Below are positions 8,494 through 17,787 of a stretch of DNA of 64,000 bases, in pieces (position 1 is the first letter of the stretch; every line of letters starts with the position of its first letter). Under the pieces are notes generated by a model. That model searched no databases. It saw only the letters and a program-made list of their open reading frames with translations, and had not been told where the DNA came from. The position numbers and the translations under genes were made by a program. Location of the stretch: the NCBI GenBank assembly GCA_020832285.1, contig JAFIFB010000024.1:1-64000 (forward strand). The letters run 5' to 3'. Source of the DNA: Balneolaceae bacterium (lineage in GTDB: Bacteria; Bacteroidota; Rhodothermia; Balneolales; Balneolaceae).

Positions 8494-8694
8494 ATGCCTA
8501 AAATGAAAACGAATAGCGGTGCAAAGAAACGCTTTAAAGTTACCGGAACAGGTAAAATAAAGCGTAAAAAAGCATTTAAGCGCCATATTCTCACCAAAAA
8601 ATCGAGCAAGCGCAAGAGAAATCTTGGGAAAGACACACTGGTTCACGAAACCAATGAAAAGTCAATCAAAGCGCTTCTCCCTTACAATCACTAA
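8494..8694 (+). CDS. rpmI: 50S ribosomal protein L35
   Basis: A 66-residue, strongly basic protein that begins [20 protein letters not shown], the invariant L35 signature, and contains the [14 protein letters not shown] segment. L35 is a late-assembling protein of the large subunit. It lies 73 bp after infC and 32 bp before rplT, the order seen across bacteria, and is presumably co-transcribed with them. An A-rich leader precedes the ATG, with no clear Shine-Dalgarno. Confidence 0.97.
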   Translation: MPKMKTNSGAKKRFKVTGTGKIKRKKAFKRHILTKKSSKRKRNLGKDTLVHETNEKSIKALLPYNH

Positions 8695-8726
8695 ACAAAT
8701 TTATTAACTCCTAAACGTTAGATAAA

Positions 8727-9074
8727 ATGCCACGTTCACGAAATCTGGTGGCTTCCCGTCGCCGTCGCCGAAAAATTTTAGACCAGGCGAAAGGCTACTG
8801 GGGCAGACGCAAAAACGTTTATACCGTTGCCAAAAATGCGGTTGAAAAGGGTCTTTTGTACCAATACCGCGACCGGAAAGTTCGTAAAAGACTTTTCCGA
8901 AGGCTCTGGATTACACGTATTAATGCTGCGGCACGCCTCAACGGAACCACCTATGCCAGGTTAATCCACGGCCTCAAAGAGAACAATATCGACCTTAACA
9001 GAAAAATGCTTGCAGACATCGCAGTTCGTGATCCTGAAACATTTTCCGCTATCGTTAATGAAGCTGTGAAGTAA
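8727..9074 (+). CDS. rplT: 50S ribosomal protein L20
   Basis: A 115-residue basic protein with the typical start [20 protein letters not shown], the [10 protein letters not shown] segment and the C-terminal globular part ([21 protein letters not shown]). L20 binds 23S rRNA early in 50S assembly and in E. coli and Bacillus also represses the infC-rpmI-rplT operon by binding its leader; I did not identify an L20 leader structure in the 250 bp before infC. A rho-independent terminator follows directly, which ends the infC transcript. Confidence 0.97.
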   Translation: MPRSRNLVASRRRRRKILDQAKGYWGRRKNVYTVAKNAVEKGLLYQYRDRKVRKRLFRRLWITRINAAARLNGTTYARLIHGLKENNIDLNRKMLADIAVRDPETFSAIVNEAVK

Positions 9075-9091
9075 CTCTCTTTTGTTTTACT

Positions 9092-9130
9092 AAAACCGGC
9101 AGATCAAAAATTTGGTTTGCCGGTTTTTTT
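9092..9130 (+). terminator. Rho-independent terminator of infC-rpmI-rplT
   Basis: AAAACCGGCA (9092-9101) pairs perfectly with TGCCGGTTTT (9118-9127) around a 16-nt loop, followed by more T residues to 9130. It starts 18 nt after the rplT stop and separates the ribosomal genes from pheS. Confidence 0.9.
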
Positions 9131-9250
9131 ATGTCCGTTAATCAAAATGTTTTGCCTGAAAATTTTGATTGCTCTGCTAAATAAATCTTACCTTCAGGTA
9201 CCGTATATTTTACTTTTTAAGCAAATATCTGCTCCTGATTTACAGACTCC

Positions 9251-10261
9251 ATGATCGACAAAATCAACACCATCAAACAGGAAATTAAAACCTTCAGCAT
9301 TAACAATGAAGAGGACTTGGAAGCTTTCCGGCTTGAATTCCTCTCCAGAAACGGCAAGGTTCAAAAAATGTTCGGGCTGATGGGCTCTGTGCCCAACGAA
9401 CAGAAAGCCAGCGTTGGCAAAGCGATGAACGAAGTCAAAAACACAGCTCAATCGGTTTTTGATGATGCAAAATCCTCGCTGGAATCCGGCTCTAAAAAAG
9501 AGTTCGGTGCACTCGATGACATCACCTTGCCTGTTGAGCCTGCCTATACCGGCTCCTACCATCCGCTTACACAAGCGCTGGATGAGATTAAACAGATTTT
9601 TCTCCGGCTGGGATTTAATATTGCCGACGGACCGGAACTGGAGGACGATTTCCATAACTTTACCGCACTCAACTTCCCGCCCGACCACCCAGCCCGCGAT
9701 ATGCAGGACACCTTTTTTGTGCGTAAATCTGATAATCCCGACATTGACGACCTGGTGCTTCGAACCCATACATCTCCGGTACAGATCCGCCTGATGAAAG
9801 AACAGCAGCCACCGGTCAGGTCTATTATGCCGGGGCGTGTTTTTCGCAACGAAGCCGTAACAGCAAAATCCTACTTTCAGTTTAATCAGGTAGAAGGGTT
9901 GTATGTGGATAAGAATGTCACTCTCGGTGAACTGATCGAAACACTCGTGATGTTTGCCCGGCTGATGTATGGCAGTGATGTAAAATACCGGGTGCGTCCC
10001 TCCTTCTTTCCGTTTACCGAACCCAGCCTCGAAATGGATATCTGGTGGGAAAGCGATAAAGGCGGGCAGTGGCTCGAAATTCTCGGGGCAGGCATGGTAG
10101 ACCCCAACGTTTTTGAAGCGGTAGGAGTGGATCCAGAAACATACACAGGTTTCGCTTTTGGTATGGGAGTAGACAGAATCGCCATGCTGCGCTATGGAAT
10201 AGACGACATCCGCCTTCTTTACGATAACGACATCCGTTTTTTACAACAATTCAAATCATAA
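9251..10261 (+). CDS. pheS: Phenylalanine--tRNA ligase alpha subunit
   Basis: A 336-residue class II synthetase subunit. An N-terminal coiled-coil (about 1-90) that contacts tRNA-Phe precedes the catalytic domain. Motif 2 is in GRVFRNEAVTAKSYFQFNQV-type sequence and motif 3 in GFAFGMGVDRIAMLRYG near the C-terminus. It forms the alpha2-beta2 enzyme with PheT encoded 70 bp downstream. Between pheS and pheT lies a 7-bp stem (GAGAGTT 10276-10282, AACTCTC 10299-10305) without a T run, perhaps a processing site. Confidence 0.98.
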   Translation: MIDKINTIKQEIKTFSINNEEDLEAFRLEFLSRNGKVQKMFGLMGSVPNEQKASVGKAMNEVKNTAQSVFDDAKSSLESGSKKEFGALDDITLPVEPAYTGSYHPLTQALDEIKQIFLRLGFNIADGPELEDDFHNFTALNFPPDHPARDMQDTFFVRKSDNPDIDDLVLRTHTSPVQIRLMKEQQPPVRSIMPGRVFRNEAVTAKSYFQFNQVEGLYVDKNVTLGELIETLVMFARLMYGSDVKYRVRPSFFPFTEPSLEMDIWWESDKGGQWLEILGAGMVDPNVFEAVGVDPETYTGFAFGMGVDRIAMLRYGIDDIRLLYDNDIRFLQQFKS

Positions 10262-10331
10262 CAAACTGAAGCAAAGAGAGTTGAACGCTTTTTAAAATAA
10301 CTCTCACCTGAATGAATCACTCTTTTCAGAC

Positions 10332-12743
10332 ATGAAAATTTCTTACAATTGGCTCAGACAATACCTCGATATTAACATCTCCCCGGAAGAAACTGCCGAC
10401 AAGCTCACCCTGCTCGGACTTGAAGTGGAAGAAATTGAAGAGACCGGTTCCGATTTTGAAGGATTTGTCGTTGGTGAAGTTCTGGATGTGCGAAATCATC
10501 CCAATGCCGATAAACTTGTACTTTGTGATGTGAACACAGGAGACGAGCTGGTTCAGATCGTTTGTGGCGCTCCCAATGTTGCTGCCGGACAGAAAGTGCC
10601 GGTTGCCAAAATAGGTGCCACCATTCCCGTTCCAATGAAAGATGGCAGCTATCTGACCATCAAAAAAACCAAGCTTCGTGGCGAAACATCCCGGGGCATG
10701 ATCTGCTCTGAAGCTGAACTGGGCCTTAGCGACGACCACACCGGTATTATGGTTCTGAATGGCGATAACAGCGTGGGCACTCCTCTTAAAAAGGTTCTCA
10801 ACACCGAAAAAGATACCGTTTTTGAAATTGGACTCACACCAAACCGGCCCGATGCCGCCTGTCACCTCGGAGTAGCGAGAGACCTCTCGGCAGTGGTTGA
10901 TGCGAAACTGAAAAACCCTTACAAAGAAGATACTGTCGCAGATACCGCACTTACCGAAGAAATTTCCATCAAAATAGAAGACCCGGACAAATGCCATCGC
11001 TATGTCGGGTTGATTGTGGAAAATGTAAAGGTAGACGAATCACCCGCCTGGCTTAAAAACAGGTTGACAGCAATCGGCCTGCGGCCCATAAACAATGTCG
11101 TGGATGTAACCAATTACGTGCTTCACGAAATCGGCCAGCCCTTGCACGCCTTCGATTATGACCTGATTGGAGAGAAAAAAATTATAGTAAAGAGTTTTGA
11201 TGAAGTGACGAAATTTACCACACTCGACAGCATTGAACGAACAGTTCCTGCCGGTTCCCTTTTTATTTGTGACGGAAACGGCCCGGTAGCTATTGCCGGT
11301 GTGATGGGTGGCGAAAACAGTGAAGTCACAGAAAAAACCACCAAAATTCTTATTGAAAGTGCCTACTTCGATCCGTCATCGGTCCGGAAAACTTCCAAAC
11401 AACTCGCCTTACAAACTGACAGCTCCTATCGTTTCGAGCGGGGTATTGATCCCAATCTTCAATTGCGTGCGGCAAAACGTGCGGCCGAACTGATCGCAGA
11501 GATTACCAGGGGAACGATTCTGGACGGAGCTGAAGATGTTCATCCTGTAAAAACTGAGCCGCAAATTGTTTCGCTGCGTCCATCCAGGGTAAATCATCTT
11601 TTAGGCACCAAACTCGGAAAAGACAAAATCCAGTCCATCCTTCAAAAGCTTGAATTTAGCGTAGAAGAAGAGGCCAGCGACCGATTTCTCTGCTCCGTGC
11701 CAACTTTTCGTCCTGATGTTACCCGCGAAGTGGATCTGATTGAAGAGGTAGGCCGTGTTTACGATTACAACAACATCCCAAAGCCCGAATCGGCCCCGTT
11801 CATAGCTCCTGAACCGCTCTCGGAAGCAGAGCAGTTCCAGCAGCGCCTGCGTTCTTTAGCCAAGTCGCTGGGTTATAAAGAAATTTCAACAAACTCACTC
11901 CTATCCAAAAAAGAGGCTGACTTACTTGCCGGTGAAGAACTTCAAATCCACACACTCAACCCGGTTTCTCAGGAAAATACCACGCTCAGAACCCATCTGA
12001 CAGGCGGATTTTTGAAAGCCCTGCGCTACAATCTGAACCGGAACGCAGTAAATCTCAAATTTTTCGAAATCGGGCATGTCTTCCGGAAAAGTGATAATGG
12101 AACATGGATTAAAGGCGTGGAAGAACAGATTCATCTTCTATTTGGCCTCTGCGGAAACCGTAAAGAGGATAATTGGCAGAGCGGAGCTCAGCCCTGGACA
12201 ATATTTGACCTGAAAGCAGACTTAGAAGCGCTGTTCCAGGACCTCGGAATTGCCGGTGAAATTGTTCAAGAGACAAACGGGAACCAAAGCCTCCGCTACA
12301 GGTACAAAGATGAGATTGTGGCCGTGCTGAATGAAACGGATGAAACTCTTCTGAAAGGTTTTGATGTGGAACAGGATGCGTTTGCAGCCGAAGTGAATGT
12401 GACACGGCTTTTTGACCTCGGTCTGGCACAAAAAAATGTCACCTACACTGCTGTTCCCCGGTTTCCCACATTCGAATTTGATGCCGCATTTACCGTTGAT
12501 GCGTCGGTTCGCGCAGGTGATTTGGCAAAAGAGATTAAAGAGACAGCCGGAGGTTTACTAAAATCGGTTACGGTTTTTGATGTTTATGAAGGAGAAAATC
12601 TCGGAAAAGGCAAAAAAAGCATTGCTTTTAGGCTTACTTTTTTGGATAGTAATAAAACATTGAACATCAAAGATGTAGAGCCTGTAGTTCAAAAAATTGT
12701 TCAGACACTTGAAAAAACAGCAGGAGCAAAACTAAGAGCATAA
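10332..12743 (+). CDS. pheT: Phenylalanine--tRNA ligase beta subunit
   Basis: An 803-residue subunit of normal length. It shows the N-terminal MKISYNWLRQYLD start, an EMAP-type tRNA-binding fold (about 40-150, with NHPNADKL), B3/B4 editing domains with the SSYRFERGID motif, the B5 domain, a pseudo-catalytic core and the C-terminal FDX-ACB anticodon-binding domain (about 710-803). It completes the alpha2-beta2 PheRS. Six bases separate its stop from the next small gene, so pheT, the coiled-coil gene and zapA probably form one transcript. Confidence 0.98.
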   Translation: MKISYNWLRQYLDINISPEETADKLTLLGLEVEEIEETGSDFEGFVVGEVLDVRNHPNADKLVLCDVNTGDELVQIVCGAPNVAAGQKVPVAKIGATIPVPMKDGSYLTIKKTKLRGETSRGMICSEAELGLSDDHTGIMVLNGDNSVGTPLKKVLNTEKDTVFEIGLTPNRPDAACHLGVARDLSAVVDAKLKNPYKEDTVADTALTEEISIKIEDPDKCHRYVGLIVENVKVDESPAWLKNRLTAIGLRPINNVVDVTNYVLHEIGQPLHAFDYDLIGEKKIIVKSFDEVTKFTTLDSIERTVPAGSLFICDGNGPVAIAGVMGGENSEVTEKTTKILIESAYFDPSSVRKTSKQLALQTDSSYRFERGIDPNLQLRAAKRAAELIAEITRGTILDGAEDVHPVKTEPQIVSLRPSRVNHLLGTKLGKDKIQSILQKLEFSVEEEASDRFLCSVPTFRPDVTREVDLIEEVGRVYDYNNIPKPESAPFIAPEPLSEAEQFQQRLRSLAKSLGYKEISTNSLLSKKEADLLAGEELQIHTLNPVSQENTTLRTHLTGGFLKALRYNLNRNAVNLKFFEIGHVFRKSDNGTWIKGVEEQIHLLFGLCGNRKEDNWQSGAQPWTIFDLKADLEALFQDLGIAGEIVQETNGNQSLRYRYKDEIVAVLNETDETLLKGFDVEQDAFAAEVNVTRLFDLGLAQKNVTYTAVPRFPTFEFDAAFTVDASVRAGDLAKEIKETAGGLLKSVTVFDVYEGENLGKGKKSIAFRLTFLDSNKTLNIKDVEPVVQKIVQTLEKTAGAKLRA

Positions 12744-12755
12744 ATTCCGGTGCCA

Positions 12756-13004
12756 ATGGCAATTGATGAAATTCAAAAAGAGAATTTTTTCAAATTACTC
12801 GACCAGGTGAGATCCCATGTCGATCAATTGAAAAAGAAAAACAGAGAACTGAACCGGGAGAACACCCGGCTCCGGTCCAAGCTGAATGAAGTGCACAAAG
12901 AGCAAACCGACATTTTTTCAACTATCAGCGAATCGGAGCGAATGGCAATGCGACACCAGGTTTCGGGATTGATCGAAAAAATTGACAAATATCTTGAGGA
13001 TTGA
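12756..13004 (+). CDS. Small coiled-coil protein upstream of zapA
   Basis: An 82-residue protein (84 if the GTG at 12750 is used; I prefer the ATG at 12756). From about residue 10 to 60 it is a charged heptad-like helix with VDQLKKKNRELNRENTRLRS, typical of a parallel coiled coil. Its stop TGA at 13002-13004 lies 2 nt before the ATG of zapA. Small coiled-coil genes next to zapA in other bacteria often act with ZapA/FtsZ, so a cell-division role like that of ZapB is a fair guess, but I see no direct homology. Confidence 0.75.
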   Translation: MAIDEIQKENFFKLLDQVRSHVDQLKKKNRELNRENTRLRSKLNEVHKEQTDIFSTISESERMAMRHQVSGLIEKIDKYLED

Positions 13005-13006
13005 AT

Positions 13007-13297
13007 ATGCAATCGATCAAAGTAAACATTTTGGGCAAACAAATTCCGCTTAAAGTCCATGAATCTGAAGTGGAGAATACCAAAAAAATTGCCGCTTATG
13101 TGGATGAAAAGCTTCGTCAATACAGAAACCAGCTCTCCAATCAGCCCGATTCCACTATCATGATCCTGGCCTGCCTCAGCATTACCGAAGAACTTTTCGA
13201 GCTCAGAACCCAATTAAACCGAACCAACAACAATGAGCATCATCTCATGGATGAAGTGAATCGGGAACTTACCAAACTGATTAAAGAAATCTCTTAG
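13007..13297 (+). CDS. zapA: Cell division protein ZapA
   Basis: A 96-residue protein whose N-terminal half (IKVNILGKQIPLKV, then EVENTKKIAAYVDEKL) matches the ZapA head domain, followed by the ILACLSITEELFELR helix and a C-terminal coiled coil. ZapA tetramers cross-link FtsZ filaments at midcell. The ATG at 13007 is chosen over a TTG at 13001 that would overlap the preceding stop. The 159 bp after it hold no gene; a 7-bp stem (AATTTGG 13317-13323, CCAAATT 13335-13341) is the only structure I saw. Confidence 0.92.
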   Translation: MQSIKVNILGKQIPLKVHESEVENTKKIAAYVDEKLRQYRNQLSNQPDSTIMILACLSITEELFELRTQLNRTNNNEHHLMDEVNRELTKLIKEIS

Positions 13298-13456
13298 AAT
13301 TCATATATAGACTTCTAATTTGGTCTGTTGTCGTCCAAATTGAACGGAATTTCCTGTGATTCTATAACAAGCTTTATCTCCTCAAATCCGATTACATTCT
13401 GAGCTGCCAATTTAATACCTTCTATCTCTTGAGAAATCAGCAATTCAAAAAACAAA

Positions 13457-14269
13457 ATGGCAGAAAGAATCAAAATTTTCTTCATCGCAGACATTGTGGG
13501 GGAACCCGGCCTTACTTTTCTTGAAACTATGTTCCCGGCAATAAGAGACAAGCATAAACCGGACTTCATTATTGCCAATGCCGAAAATTCTCATGAAGGG
13601 CGCGGCCTGAACCGCCATATTGTAAAACGCCTCTATGACCTTGAGATAGATGTGATCACCGGGGGAAATCACTCTTTCGACAAATGGAAAATCTTTTCCT
13701 ACATGAAAACAGATGACCACCTGCTGCGCCCTCTTAATTACCCGAAAGGAAATGCAGGCTATGGATTTGGTGTTTATGAAGTGAAAGAAAAAAATGTAAA
13801 AGTAGGCGTGCTTAATTTGCAGGGCCGAACATTTATGCAGCAGATAGATGACCCATTTTCCACTTCCGACTGGGCTCTCGAAAAAATTAAAGAGGAGACC
13901 GATATTGTTTTCGTGGATTTTCACGCCGAAGCCACCGCCGAAAAACTGGCTTACGCCTGGCATACCGACGGGCAGGTTTCTGCAATTGTGGGTACCCACA
14001 CTCATATTCCAACAAGTGATGCCCGTATTTTCCCAAACGGGACCGGCTACATCACAGATGCGGGTATGACCGGCCCGTTCGACTCGGTGATTGGAATGGA
14101 TAAAAACACCTCGATTCGCCGCTTTACACTCGGAACCCCGCAACGTTACAAAATTGCTGATAAAGACAACCGCATGTGTTCTGTTATACTTGAAGTGGAC
14201 ACCGAAACTGCCAAATGTGTATCGATAGAATCACTGATTTATCCAGAATTTGTGAATAAAAAAGACTGA
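13457..14269 (+). CDS. YmdB-family metallophosphoesterase
   Basis: A 270-residue phosphoesterase of the TIGR00282/YmdB type (Bacillus YmdB, not E. coli YmdB). Metal-site motifs are visible in order: FIADIVGEPG, NAENSHEG, GGNHSFD, VDFHAEATAEK and GTHTHIPTSD. Bacillus YmdB is a 2',3'-cyclic nucleotide phosphodiesterase that affects biofilm and motility decisions. In many genomes it follows rny (ribonuclease Y); here zapA is directly upstream and rny is absent. One base separates its stop from lolD. Confidence 0.93.
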   Translation: MAERIKIFFIADIVGEPGLTFLETMFPAIRDKHKPDFIIANAENSHEGRGLNRHIVKRLYDLEIDVITGGNHSFDKWKIFSYMKTDDHLLRPLNYPKGNAGYGFGVYEVKEKNVKVGVLNLQGRTFMQQIDDPFSTSDWALEKIKEETDIVFVDFHAEATAEKLAYAWHTDGQVSAIVGTHTHIPTSDARIFPNGTGYITDAGMTGPFDSVIGMDKNTSIRRFTLGTPQRYKIADKDNRMCSVILEVDTETAKCVSIESLIYPEFVNKKD

Positions 14270-14270
14270 C

Positions 14271-14963
14271 ATGAGTAACGAAAAAGAAATTGTACTGAGT
14301 TGCCGTGATCTCCATAAAAATTTCAAATCGGAGTCGGGCGACGGAGAACTGAAAATTTTACGCGGTGTGGACCTCGACATACATCTGGCAGAAATTACCG
14401 CAATTGTGGGCTCAAGCGGAAGCGGAAAAAGTACCCTGCTTCACATTCTTGGCGGACTGGACCGGCCCACTTCAGGTGATGTGTTTTGGCACGGTGAGTC
14501 GATCTACAAGCACAAACCAGACAAACTCGCAGAGCTTCGAAACGAGAATGTAGGCTTTGTTTTTCAATTCCATCATCTGCTGCCTGAATTTACCGCTCTT
14601 GAAAATGTAATGATGCCGGCCCTTATCAAAGGGGTGCGCACAGCCGATGCCGAAAAACGGGCCGAAGAGCTGCTTGAACGCTTCGGGATGAGTCAACGCC
14701 TGGAACATCGACCCTCTCAGCTTTCGGGCGGGGAGCAACAGCGCGTTTCGATGGCAAGAGCACTCACCAATCACCCTTCCATCGTACTTGCAGATGAACC
14801 CACCGGCAACCTGGATGAAAAAAATACTGAAACCATTTTAAGCTTGCTCTTTCAGCTGCAGGAAATGGAACGTGTTTCCATCGTTATCATCACCCATGAA
14901 AAAGAGATTGCCAGCCGGTGCAACAGGGTCTACAATTTGCACAACGGTGTTCTGGAACACTGA
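14271..14963 (+). CDS. lolD: LolD-like ABC transporter ATP-binding protein
   Basis: A 230-residue ATPase of the LolD/MacB/FtsE class. The Walker A loop GSSGSGKST (about 48-56), the Q-loop VFQFHHLLPEFTALENV segment characteristic of LolD/MacB-type proteins, the signature LSGGEQQRVS and the Walker B LADEPTGNLD are intact. LolCDE extracts lipoproteins from the inner membrane for transfer to the outer membrane; the membrane partner is not in this window. It shares an operon with ymdB. LolD is the best guess, but an export-type relative cannot be excluded. Confidence 0.88.
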   Translation: MSNEKEIVLSCRDLHKNFKSESGDGELKILRGVDLDIHLAEITAIVGSSGSGKSTLLHILGGLDRPTSGDVFWHGESIYKHKPDKLAELRNENVGFVFQFHHLLPEFTALENVMMPALIKGVRTADAEKRAEELLERFGMSQRLEHRPSQLSGGEQQRVSMARALTNHPSIVLADEPTGNLDEKNTETILSLLFQLQEMERVSIVIITHEKEIASRCNRVYNLHNGVLEH

Positions 14964-14985
14964 CAAAACCTGTCAGCACCCACTG

Positions 14986-15006
14986 CCCCGAAGGGATCCC
15001 TTGGGG
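14986..15006. repeat. Palindrome between convergent lolD and the PTS-like permease
   Basis: CCCC and GGGG flank the perfect 12-bp palindrome AAGGGATCCCTT, with a single unpaired G on each side. It lies 23 bp after the lolD stop and could act as a transcript end for lolD, but no T run follows, so it is not a canonical terminator. Confidence 0.5.
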
Positions 15007-15104
15007 AATCTGAAAGTGTTGGATTTTGTGAAAATTTCGCCCTGTGTCCACCTTTTCCAAAGCTACTTACGCTGAAAGTTATACACACAAATCAACGTGG
15101 ATCC

Positions 15105-16109
15105 TTATTTTTGAATCGTCATATCACCAAACCGGATCAGCCCTTTTTTTCGCAAATATTCAGAGAGCGGATAGCTTATAAGTGCAGGGCCGATAAAATG
15201 CAATAACATGATATACAGAACAATAAGCCAGCTAAACTCCATAGCTGTGAATGTAAAAATCTGCCCGACAAATCCGCTTGTCCCCATTCCTGCCCCTTCT
15301 GGAGTGTTTTGCATCTGAAATAATACCGTAGCAGCCGGAGCCAGAAGGGCGCCTGCTATCGTTGGCGGCAGCAGTATGAAAGGATTTTTGATGGCATTTG
15401 CGATTTGAAGCATCGATGTGCCGAGCCCCAGGGCCAGTAACCCTCCGATTCCATTTTCCCGGTAACTGCTTACTGAAAAACCCACCATTTGTGCAGAACA
15501 GCCAACAGTTGCGGCACCGGCAGCCAGTCCATCAAGCCCGATCATAATTGCAATCGCTGCACTTGAAACAGGCGAGGTTAATGCTAACCCCATAAAAGAG
15601 GCTACAAGCATACCCATCAATAAAGGATGCTGGTCCACCGACCAGTTGATCAGTTCACCGAAAGCCAGCATTCCCTGGTTGATTACCACACCCACATACT
15701 CGGCGGCAAAAAATCCGACAAACAGTGTAACCAGCGGCGTTGCAATGATATCCACCTTTGTGGAGCCGGAAACCATTTTACCAAACTCTGTGGCCAAAAG
15801 TGCCGATATATATGCACCTGCCGGACCCCCTTCAACAGCGCCGAAAGCTCCTGCAACGGCAGAAGTAAACAGAACAAGAGCGGGTGCTTTCAATCCATAG
15901 GCAACCGCTACACCCACTGCCGGCCCCATCAGGTCCATCGCCATTTGGCCGGCTTTGACAAGTAACTCAACATCGAGCTGTTCTCCGGCCGTACGGATAA
16001 TCAATCCGATAATGAGTGAAGAAAACAGGCCCAAAGCCATATAGGAAAGGCCGGTTAACAGATAGGTTTTAAGAGAAAGGTCTATGCCCTTTCTTTTTAA
16101 AAATTTCAT
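15105..16109 (-). CDS. PTS-like transporter subunit IIC (PTS_EIIC_2 type)
   Basis: A 334-residue integral membrane protein with about nine hydrophobic segments and Gly/Ala-rich helices (GPAVGVAVAYGLKAP, AGAFGAVEGGPAGAYISA). It resembles the PTS_EIIC_2 group, a set of stand-alone IIC-like permeases with no IIA or IIB gene beside them, as here. Whether it uses phosphoenolpyruvate-coupled transport is doubtful. It is divergent from xylB across a 164-bp region, so a link to sugar uptake is suggestive but unproven. Confidence 0.8.
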   Translation of the reverse strand: MKFLKRKGIDLSLKTYLLTGLSYMALGLFSSLIIGLIIRTAGEQLDVELLVKAGQMAMDLMGPAVGVAVAYGLKAPALVLFTSAVAGAFGAVEGGPAGAYISALLATEFGKMVSGSTKVDIIATPLVTLFVGFFAAEYVGVVINQGMLAFGELINWSVDQHPLLMGMLVASFMGLALTSPVSSAAIAIMIGLDGLAAGAATVGCSAQMVGFSVSSYRENGIGGLLALGLGTSMLQIANAIKNPFILLPPTIAGALLAPAATVLFQMQNTPEGAGMGTSGFVGQIFTFTAMEFSWLIVLYIMLLHFIGPALISYPLSEYLRKKGLIRFGDMTIQK

Positions 16110-16177
16110 CTGCTCAGTTATTTAAATTCTGTAACAGAACCTGAAATACGCTTGGCGATTAGTGATGTTTTTTCAAT

Positions 16178-16201
16178 CTTAAGGTAGAGTTGGTACTTAA
16201 G
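16178..16201. promoter_or_regulatory. Paired CTTAAG sites in the permease/xylB divergent region
   Basis: Two copies of CTTAAG (16178-16183 and 16196-16201) are spaced 18 bp centre to centre, in the 164 bp shared by the divergent permease and xylB genes. Equal half-sites spaced near two helical turns are a common form of operator, so this is a candidate site for a regulator of both genes. It is inference from position and symmetry only. Confidence 0.35.
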
Positions 16202-16273
16202 AGTTCAAATTATTTTTTTTGCCTATTTAAGTTCCGATATCAACAAAACTCAAGAATTAACCTGACTATTTTT

Positions 16274-17773
16274 ATGAAAAATCAGACGTATCTGCTTGGA
16301 TATGATATTGGGAGTTCGTCCATCAAAGCATCCCTTCTGAATGCTGACAACGGACAGGGGTTCGCTTCTGCACAGTCTCCCCGGAAAGAGCTGGAGATCT
16401 TGTCCCCAAAAACGGATTGGGCGGAACAGGATCCCGAAACCTGGTGGACCCATGTGAAACTATCAACGGAAGAGCTGCTAAGAGACACCGAAATCAACCC
16501 TGGTCAAATCGCTGCCATCGGTATTACCTACCAGATGCACGGACTCGTTTTGGTTGATAAAAACAAAAATATACTGCGTCCGTCAATCATCTGGTGCGAC
16601 AGCCGGGCCGCCGGAATCGGTAAAAAAGCGTTTGAAACGATCGGGCCAGAAACCTGCCTGAAACATTTTCTCAACTCACCGGGGAATTTTACCGCTTCTA
16701 AACTAAAATGGGTGCAGGAAAATGAGCCACAGATTTATGAAAAGATCGATAAAATAATGCTGCCTGGTGACTATATCGCCATGAAACTTACCGATGAGAT
16801 TACCACAACCGTTTCCGGACTTTCAGAAGGGGTATTCTGGGACTACACAACAGGAAGCATAGCCTCCCTCCTTCTCGATCATTACAACATATCCGAAGAT
16901 CTGCTGCCAGAAGCGCTCTCGTCATTTGAAACCGGCGGGCATTTGACAGAAAACGCTGCCAAGGAACTGGGACTCAAAAAAGGCACGCCTGTCACCTATC
17001 GGGCGGGTGATCAGCCCAATAATGCATTTTCGCTGAATGCCCTGAATCCCGGTGAAGCAGCAGCCAATGCGGGAACATCCGGGGTGATTTATGGAGTTTC
17101 AGATCAACCTGTCTATGATGAAAAATCACGTGTGAACACCTTTGTTCATGTCAACCATCAGACCGAAAAACCGCGTTATGGCGTACTGCTTTGCATCAAT
17201 GGTACAGGCATTCTCTACCGTTGGATTAAGGAACAACTGATTCGTAATGAAACAATCTCTTACGAAGAAATGAATAACATGGCGCTGAATACGCCCATCG
17301 GTTCTGACGGAATCACTGTGTTACCTTTTGGAAACGGGGCGGAACGGATTCTTGAGAATAAGAATCCCGGAGCACATTTTTCAGGTGTACATTTCAACCG
17401 GCACAAAACCGGGCATCTGCTGAGAGCTGCACAGGAGGGAATTGTTCACTCGCTCAATTATGGCTTTACAATTATGAATGCAATGGAGATGAAATCGGCC
17501 ACTGTAAAAGCCGGGCGTGCCAATATGTTCCTGAGTCCGCTATTTCGGGAAGCCTTTGTCAACACCACCGGCAGTGTTCTGGAGCTCTACAACACCGACG
17601 GGGCTGAAGGTGCCGCCCGGGGCGCAGGTATGGCTCCCGGAATATTCAGCAGTTTTGAAGAAGCCTTTGAAGGGCTGAGAATTATCGAAACCATCGAACC
17701 GGACCAGGAAAAAATGGAGCTTTACGGCGAGTCCTACCAGCGATGGCTGCATCAACTTAACCAAAAAACCTAA
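16274..17773 (+). CDS. xylB: Xylulokinase
   Basis: A 499-residue FGGY-family kinase. The N-terminal phosphate loop reads [15 protein letters not shown], the substrate contact is [11 protein letters not shown], and the second domain has [12 protein letters not shown] and [11 protein letters not shown] (ATP site), followed by a [14 protein letters not shown] segment. It phosphorylates D-xylulose to xylulose 5-phosphate, which enters the pentose phosphate pathway. I place the start at ATG 16274 because the family signature begins there; an earlier in-frame TTG at 16190 would add 28 unrelated residues. xylA follows after 14 bp. Confidence 0.95.
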   Translation: MKNQTYLLGYDIGSSSIKASLLNADNGQGFASAQSPRKELEILSPKTDWAEQDPETWWTHVKLSTEELLRDTEINPGQIAAIGITYQMHGLVLVDKNKNILRPSIIWCDSRAAGIGKKAFETIGPETCLKHFLNSPGNFTASKLKWVQENEPQIYEKIDKIMLPGDYIAMKLTDEITTTVSGLSEGVFWDYTTGSIASLLLDHYNISEDLLPEALSSFETGGHLTENAAKELGLKKGTPVTYRAGDQPNNAFSLNALNPGEAAANAGTSGVIYGVSDQPVYDEKSRVNTFVHVNHQTEKPRYGVLLCINGTGILYRWIKEQLIRNETISYEEMNNMALNTPIGSDGITVLPFGNGAERILENKNPGAHFSGVHFNRHKTGHLLRAAQEGIVHSLNYGFTIMNAMEMKSATVKAGRANMFLSPLFREAFVNTTGSVLELYNTDGAEGAARGAGMAPGIFSSFEEAFEGLRIIETIEPDQEKMELYGESYQRWLHQLNQKT

Positions 17774-17787
17774 CAACCAAACCTACC

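Noticed and set aside
13315-13578. An 87-residue minus-strand frame across the zapA-ymdB gap
   Set aside because: It runs into the start of ymdB on the opposite strand and has no conserved features.
14986-15006. Palindrome as a full rho-independent terminator of lolD
   Set aside because: No T run follows on either strand, so it was kept only as a palindrome.
16190-16273. Extended N-terminus of xylulokinase from a TTG at 16190
   Set aside because: The extra 28 residues are unrelated to the family and the ATG at 16274 starts the conserved domain.
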